In this document: positions 60,543-64,000 of the stretch, piece by piece
How the letters are laid out: each line of letters starts with the position of its first letter
Position numbering within the stretch: the stretch's first letter is position 1
Origin: Amoebidium appalachense
Lineage: Eukaryota > Ichthyosporea
Length of the DNA: 64,000 bases
Direction: 5' to 3'
Assembly: GCA_963693365.1 (NCBI GenBank)
Contig: CAVNZM010000011.1
Span: forward strand, 1,550,001-1,614,000
Translations under genes and position numbers: made by a program
The notes under the pieces: model-generated
Told to the model about the DNA's origin: nothing
Databases searched by the model: none
What the model saw: the letters and a program-made list of their open reading frames with translations, nothing else

Positions 60543-61199
60543 TCATTGACATCTCGGTTGGAGAAGCTTAGCAACAATTGCATTGACTATGCTGTTGACA
60601 TTAAAGGTGGGTGTGTGTGGGTTGTAGCGAAGTATCGCAAGTCCCATTGCTGAGAGATATGCCGTGCGTTCATGCTCGAGTTCTGGATTGTAGTCGGTGT
60701 GTCCGTGCTCGTCACACTCGACGACGAGTCGTAAAGAGGGGTAGAAAAGATCGACCCGGTACTTTCCAATGTAGTATTGATTGAAGCTCGGGATGCACGC
60801 GGTACACTCCCTGATTGTGGCAACGGTATCAGCCTCCACAATCGGCGCGTTGGGCAGTGTTGGTAGGAGGACATCATCCAGTGAATAGTCGGCGAGTAGC
60901 TTGTTTTTCTGTTTTGTGGACATGCGTTTGGATAAAACGGCATATTTCAATATTTTCCTGAAAAAAGGCCAATTGGTCACAGGGGACGGAGGACCGCGAC
61001 GTAGCGGGAATTTAAAATGAGTGATCTGCTCCAACTCGGCGTCGGCGCCGATTCGAACCATAAACCGTTTGAAAGCCTTGAACGTGTCCCGTCCATGCGA
61101 CCCATCCTTCCCGAACACCAGATTCAAGGCGCCAACGATGTCTATGTCACCACTAGGGCATCGTCGGGTGGAGTGAAGAATCACGGGTACTCCATGCAT
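60543..61199 (-). CDS. PD-(D/E)xK endonuclease-like protein (DUF559 style) with possible MSV199-like N-terminus
   Basis: The 218 residues show a C-terminal nuclease-like core: YRVDLFYPSLRLVVECDEHG gives Asp150, Glu161 and Asp163, followed by the YNPELEHERTAYLSAMG helix and LRYNPHT. This is the VSR/DUF559 arrangement. The N-terminal 100 residues are helical and contain GALNLVFGKDGSHGRD and RKILKYAVLSKR, which resemble the DNA-binding MSV199 module that often precedes this nuclease in viral BRO-like proteins. A DNA-modifying or mobile-element role is likely. CCAAT boxes lie upstream at about 61399 and 61439. Confidence 0.7.
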   Translation of the reverse strand: MHGVPVILHSTRRCPSGDIDIVGALNLVFGKDGSHGRDTFKAFKRFMVRIGADAELEQITHFKFPLRRGPPSPVTNWPFFRKILKYAVLSKRMSTKQKNKLLADYSLDDVLLPTLPNAPIVEADTVATIRECTACIPSFNQYYIGKYRVDLFYPSLRLVVECDEHGHTDYNPELEHERTAYLSAMGLAILRYNPHTPTFNVNSIVNAIVAKLLQPRCQ

Positions 61200-61471
61200 G
61201 GCCGATCGCCTGTATGTCGAGTATTATGGTATTTACAACAATTCGCTAACGAACCATATTTATAGCACCCTTACAGTTTGTGTTCATTCGTTGATGACGC
61301 AACACCTCATGATTGCGTCACGGACTGGGTGACGTCATCGTGTTGCGCCACAGAAGCACGGCGGCGTCGTGGAACACCTTGCGCGCGAGCTCGCTCGACC
61401 AATCACGATTTTGCTTGGCTTGGGTTGCAAATTACAGCCAATCGTTAAAAATGTAACTTTGAACTGGAGTC
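61200..61471. promoter_or_regulatory. Upstream region of the PD-(D/E)xK gene
   Basis: It contains a repeated TGACGCAAC/TGACGTCATCG motif near 61290-61340 (TGACGTCA is a CRE/ATF-type palindrome) and ACCAATCAC and GCCAATCG boxes. No gene is seen. Confidence 0.4.
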
Positions 61472-61636
61472 TTACCCGGTCACTTCAAAGCGGAAGTCGG
61501 TGCCCTCGATCACGTATTGGTGTGTCCGCAGATGCTCCACTATTGCAACCCTGCCGTTCCTGTCTGCGTTGTAGTTGAACAGCAGCGCCTGCACGCGTGC
61601 CCCGCTCAGATCCTCGTTGATGGCGAGCTCGTCCTT
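61472..61636 (-). other. Orphan 54-codon open stretch without start codon
   Basis: The frame follows directly after a TGA, has no ATG and reads like real protein (LSGARVQALLFNYNADRNGR, then VAIVEHLRTHQYVIEG), ending at TAA 61472-61474. It may be the remnant of a longer gene or a shifted C-terminus. The overlapping opposite-strand frame is less protein-like. Confidence 0.35.
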
Positions 61637-61667
61637 TCACTAGCTGCGACACTGCCCCCCAGCTCTT

Positions 61668-61826
61668 ATGTCCCCCACCGCAATGGAACTTGCCGGCCTC
61701 CGCATTCTCCCCGAGGCATGGAACTTCGAATGGAAGCTGCGCTACGTGCGCCTGCTGGCCGCCGCGCTCGTGCTGGTCGCCTCGGTCATGCACATTCTCA
61801 ACGACCTGAACCATCTGTACGCTTAA
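61668..61826 (+). CDS. Short single-pass membrane protein
   Basis: The 52 residues start with MSPTAMELAGLRILP and contain one hydrophobic helix (LLAAALVLVASVMHI, about residues 29-43), ending in LNDLNHLYA. A second in-frame ATG lies five codons in. Tail-anchored or virion-membrane proteins of this size are common in large DNA viruses. It is 17 bp before the next gene. Confidence 0.55.
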   Translation: MSPTAMELAGLRILPEAWNFEWKLRYVRLLAAALVLVASVMHILNDLNHLYA

Positions 61827-61843
61827 ATCGCACGCACACCTAG

Positions 61844-62227
61844 ATGGCTGCCGCAAGCGGATTGTGTCTCGACCGCAAGATGTGCAACGCGCGCCACCAC
61901 GACGGCCACGTGACGCTTGCCGTCAAGAAGGGCGCGCGCATACTGAGCAACGGCCGCCACCTGGGCCGCCGCCGCGTGCACGCCGTGCAGTACACGGTGA
62001 AGACGGACCTGGTGCTGCTGCTGCCCGACCTGGGCCAGCCAACCCCGGAGAAGCTGTTCCTCGTTGCCCTCGCGCGGCGCCCGCGCCTGACGCCCGCGCA
62101 GCAGCTGCGCGCCCAGAAGATCTGCGACGCGTACAAGGTCGACGGCTGGTACGTCAAGGGCGGCAAGACCGCCGGCGGCCCGCGCGAGGCCCTGGTGCTC
62201 ACGCAGCCCAAGCGCGTGCTGGAATGA
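61844..62227 (+). CDS. Basic 127-residue protein of unknown function
   Basis: A short, Arg/Lys/His-rich protein with ARHHDGHVTLAVKKGARIL and GRHLGRRRVHAV, then a polar C-terminal half. Nucleic-acid binding is inferred from charge. It stands in a tight cluster of plus-strand genes (61668 to 63330). Confidence 0.55.
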   Translation: MAAASGLCLDRKMCNARHHDGHVTLAVKKGARILSNGRHLGRRRVHAVQYTVKTDLVLLLPDLGQPTPEKLFLVALARRPRLTPAQQLRAQKICDAYKVDGWYVKGGKTAGGPREALVLTQPKRVLE

Positions 62228-62248
62228 GAAATGTGTGCCCCCCCCTAG

Positions 62249-62506
62249 ATGCCGAAGCAGAAGAGCCAGAAGCCCCAACGGTTACCAGCCAGGCACCCCC
62301 GACACAAACGACCAAGCGCGGGCCTCTCGGACCACCTGTCGACCGCGCAGCTCGTGACGTACCTGCAGCTGAACGGCCGCGACGTGACCGAGGAGACTCC
62401 GCGCCCCGCCATGGAGCGCATGTACGAGGAGATCTTCAAGTCGCGCAGCGCCAAAGCGGCCACGCATGCCCCGGATCCCGAAAAAAGGTCCACCCAACCA
62501 CAATGA
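62249..62506 (+). CDS. Small basic helical protein
   Basis: It has 85 residues, with a basic N-terminus (KQKSQKPQRLPARHPRHKR), a helical centre (LSTAQLVTYLQL) and a Lys/Arg/Ser tail. Its TGA overlaps the next ATG as ATGA (62503-62506), a layout rare in eukaryotic genes but seen in compact viral genomes. Confidence 0.55.
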   Translation: MPKQKSQKPQRLPARHPRHKRPSAGLSDHLSTAQLVTYLQLNGRDVTEETPRPAMERMYEEIFKSRSAKAATHAPDPEKRSTQPQ

Positions 62507-63330
62507 GCGAGAAGCCCCCGCACCCCCGCGCACCTATTGACCAATACGCGCACCTGTTCCGAAAGGGGCGTTCCAAGAGGCTGTTCGACTACGCGGCGCT
62601 GCGGTCGGCGCCCTGCAACCCGCGCTACGCAACGCTCGTGCACAAGACCGACGCGTGCCCGTTCGACTTGCGCGCCCGCAACGCCTACTTCTTTCTGCGC
62701 AGGAAGCCCGCGGCGTGCAACAGGGACAAGCTCTACCGCGAGCCGCGCAACGCATGCACGGCACGGCCGTTCCCGCGCCTCGAGTCCTTCGACGGCGGCT
62801 ACGTCGAGGTCATGCGGTTCGGCCGCGCGGCGGACGCCCGCCCCCACCCTCGCGCACCGACATACACGTTCTACTACGCAGCCCCAGCCACGACCGCGCT
62901 CTACCTCAAGCTAGAGAATGCCCTGGTGGCCACGACCAAGCTGCACGCGCTGCTTCTGCTCGGCTGGGACTTCAGGCGCCGGCTCAAGTCGGGCTCCGCA
63001 CACCCCGGGGACAGGTACCTTTTCTCGCAGGTGCTTGCCAAGACGCAGAACCGCCGCGCCTTCATGGCCGAGGTGGACCGCCTGACGGAGCTCATGCGGC
63101 GCGGCGGGCACTACAGCGCCGTGGTCGGCACGGCCTATTTCGACTACTACGACTTCGACCTGATCGACGCCGCGCGGGCCAGGGGCCACGACGCCGTGGT
63201 GCTGCTGCGCGAGCCCTACAGTGCCAGCGAGACCGCCACCGAGATCATCCACCTGTTCCCGCCGCACACGAGCCTCGCGATGCTCGTCGAACGCGCCCCC
63301 GTATCAAAACGCCACGCCACGGATCAATAA
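62503..63330 (+). CDS. Uncharacterised 275-residue protein
   Basis: It starts with the overlapping ATG at 62503. The N-terminal half is Arg/Cys/Phe-rich (LFRKGRSKRLFDY, CPFDLRARNAYFFLRRK). The C-terminal half has a mixed fold with LKLENALVATTKLHALLLLG, YSAVVGTAYFDYYDFDLID and a final beta-like VVLLREPY. No motif is diagnostic. AATAAA overlaps the stop (CAATAAAAG), a plausible poly-A signal. Confidence 0.55.
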   Translation: MSEKPPHPRAPIDQYAHLFRKGRSKRLFDYAALRSAPCNPRYATLVHKTDACPFDLRARNAYFFLRRKPAACNRDKLYREPRNACTARPFPRLESFDGGYVEVMRFGRAADARPHPRAPTYTFYYAAPATTALYLKLENALVATTKLHALLLLGWDFRRRLKSGSAHPGDRYLFSQVLAKTQNRRAFMAEVDRLTELMRRGGHYSAVVGTAYFDYYDFDLIDAARARGHDAVVLLREPYSASETATEIIHLFPPHTSLAMLVERAPVSKRHATDQ

Positions 63331-63392
63331 AAGCATATCTGTAGTACGCGCGCGACTACCCCCCCCATAAATAAAAATCTCCGCCGCACTCA

Positions 63393-64000
63393 ATGCTGCC
63401 CTTCGTGATCCGACACGGCGCGACCTTCCTTGCGGAGATGCTCGGCACGGCGGTGCTGACCTTCACGGCCATCGGGATCGCCATGGCCACGGGCGTGGCG
63501 ACCCACGGCGCAACGGGCGCCGCCGACCTACTGGCCGTGGCTGCGGGCTTCGGCGGCGTGGTGGGAGCGATGGTAGCCGTGTGTGCGCCCGTGTCGGGGG
63601 GTCATCTCAACCCGGCCGTGACGCTGGGCCTCGTCGCGGGCGGCTGGTTGCACCCCACGCTGCTGGCGCTGTACGTGCCCGCCCAGGTGGTGGGCGGCAT
63701 CGTGGGTGTCGGACTGCTCAGGGCGGTGGTCCCGTCCGCCTACCACGGGGGGTTCGGGGTCAACGGCGTGTACGCGGGAACCGAGGCAGAGGCCGTTGCG
63801 CTTGAGCTGCTCGCGACCGCCGTACTGGTGCTTACGGTGACCATGGTGTGCAAGCACCCCGAGCTGGTGGACATCGCGCCGGTGGTGGCGCCGCTCGCCA
63901 TCGGGGCCGTGGTGTTTCTCATGCACATGTTGCTGATCCCGTTCACCGGGTGCTCCATCAACCCTGCGCGCAGCATAGCGGCTGCGGTCGGGGCCGAGGA
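63393..64000 (+). CDS. Aquaporin (major intrinsic protein), 3' end outside window
   Basis: 202 residues are visible. The two hallmark motifs are GGHLNPAVT (NPA 73-75) and CSINPARS (NPA 190-192), with Arg193 of the ar/R selectivity filter. Hydrophobic segments lie at about 14-31, 45-66, 84-110, 134-155, 160-182 and beyond. The motif TGCSINPARS matches water-type aquaporins rather than glycerol facilitators. Aquaporins occur in a few algal viruses, notably chloroviruses. The last of the six membrane segments is cut by the window edge. Upstream, ATAAATAAAAATC lies about 24 bp before the ATG. Confidence 0.9.
   Translation, partial: MLPFVIRHGATFLAEMLGTAVLTFTAIGIAMATGVATHGATGAADLLAVAAGFGGVVGAMVAVCAPVSGGHLNPAVTLGLVAGGWLHPTLLALYVPAQVVGGIVGVGLLRAVVPSAYHGGFGVNGVYAGTEAEAVALELLATAVLVLTVTMVCKHPELVDIAPVVAPLAIGAVVFLMHMLLIPFTGCSINPARSIAAAVGAE

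Overview
The window joins two very different kinds of DNA. Positions 1 to about 26.4 kb look like nuclear DNA of a eukaryote, probably a unicellular one. It carries a gene of many short exons with GT-AG introns, and those introns are packed with poly-C, (CA)n, (GT)n and (GA)n tracts. From about 27.3 kb to the right edge the DNA is compact and mostly GC-rich, with closely packed genes and no obvious introns, and several genes are typical of nucleocytoplasmic large DNA viruses (NCLDV). The simplest reading is an endogenous viral element or integrated large DNA virus in a protist or algal genome. The junction lies in low-complexity sequence, so a mis-assembly between host and virus cannot be excluded.

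Host part. I could rebuild 23 phase-compatible exons (221 to 21214) of one membrane-anchored class 3 lipase, similar in layout to sn-1 diacylglycerol lipases. It has an N-terminal transmembrane segment, a glycosylation-site-rich loop, a cluster of transmembrane segments and then a lipase domain with Ser568, Asp622 and His640 (numbered from the first complete codon in the window). Its 5' end lies outside the window. From 21.2 to 26.4 kb there are minisatellites, microsatellites and at best a weak exon candidate.

Transition. From 26.49 to 27.16 kb there is a GA-rich minisatellite, a CACGTG/G-run array, a poly-G tract and a (TA)n run.

Viral part, left block (27.3 to 37 kb): a broken acidic-repeat gene, a 14-copy tandem array with a 134-bp period, coiled-coil and uncharacterised proteins, and a long Glu/Lys/Arg-rich coiled-coil gene with internal frameshifts. 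Middle block (37 to 46 kb): a YqaJ-type exonuclease, a T5orf172 protein broken by a frameshift, an AT-hook AAA+ ATPase of the Msp1/spastin type, a C2H2 zinc-finger protein and a stand-alone superfamily 3 helicase. Right block (46 to 64 kb): a 500-N gap, a SWIB protein, a RuvC-like Holliday junction resolvase of the poxvirus A22 type, a fibre locus (a repeat-coil protein plus three paralogous beta-rich proteins), a Nudix hydrolase, a secreted trypsin-like protease, a PD-(D/E)xK protein, several small membrane or basic proteins, and an aquaporin cut by the window edge.

The helicase, YqaJ nuclease and resolvase would serve replication, recombination and resolution of genome concatemers. The zinc-finger, SWIB, AT-hook and BRO-like proteins would serve regulation. 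The fibre-like, membrane, protease and aquaporin genes point to virion surface and host manipulation. No major capsid protein, family B DNA polymerase, packaging ATPase or RNA polymerase gene is visible, so the viral lineage cannot be fixed from this window. Five viral genes carry frameshifts or in-frame stops while their neighbours are open, which fits early decay after integration or homopolymer/repeat errors in the assembly.
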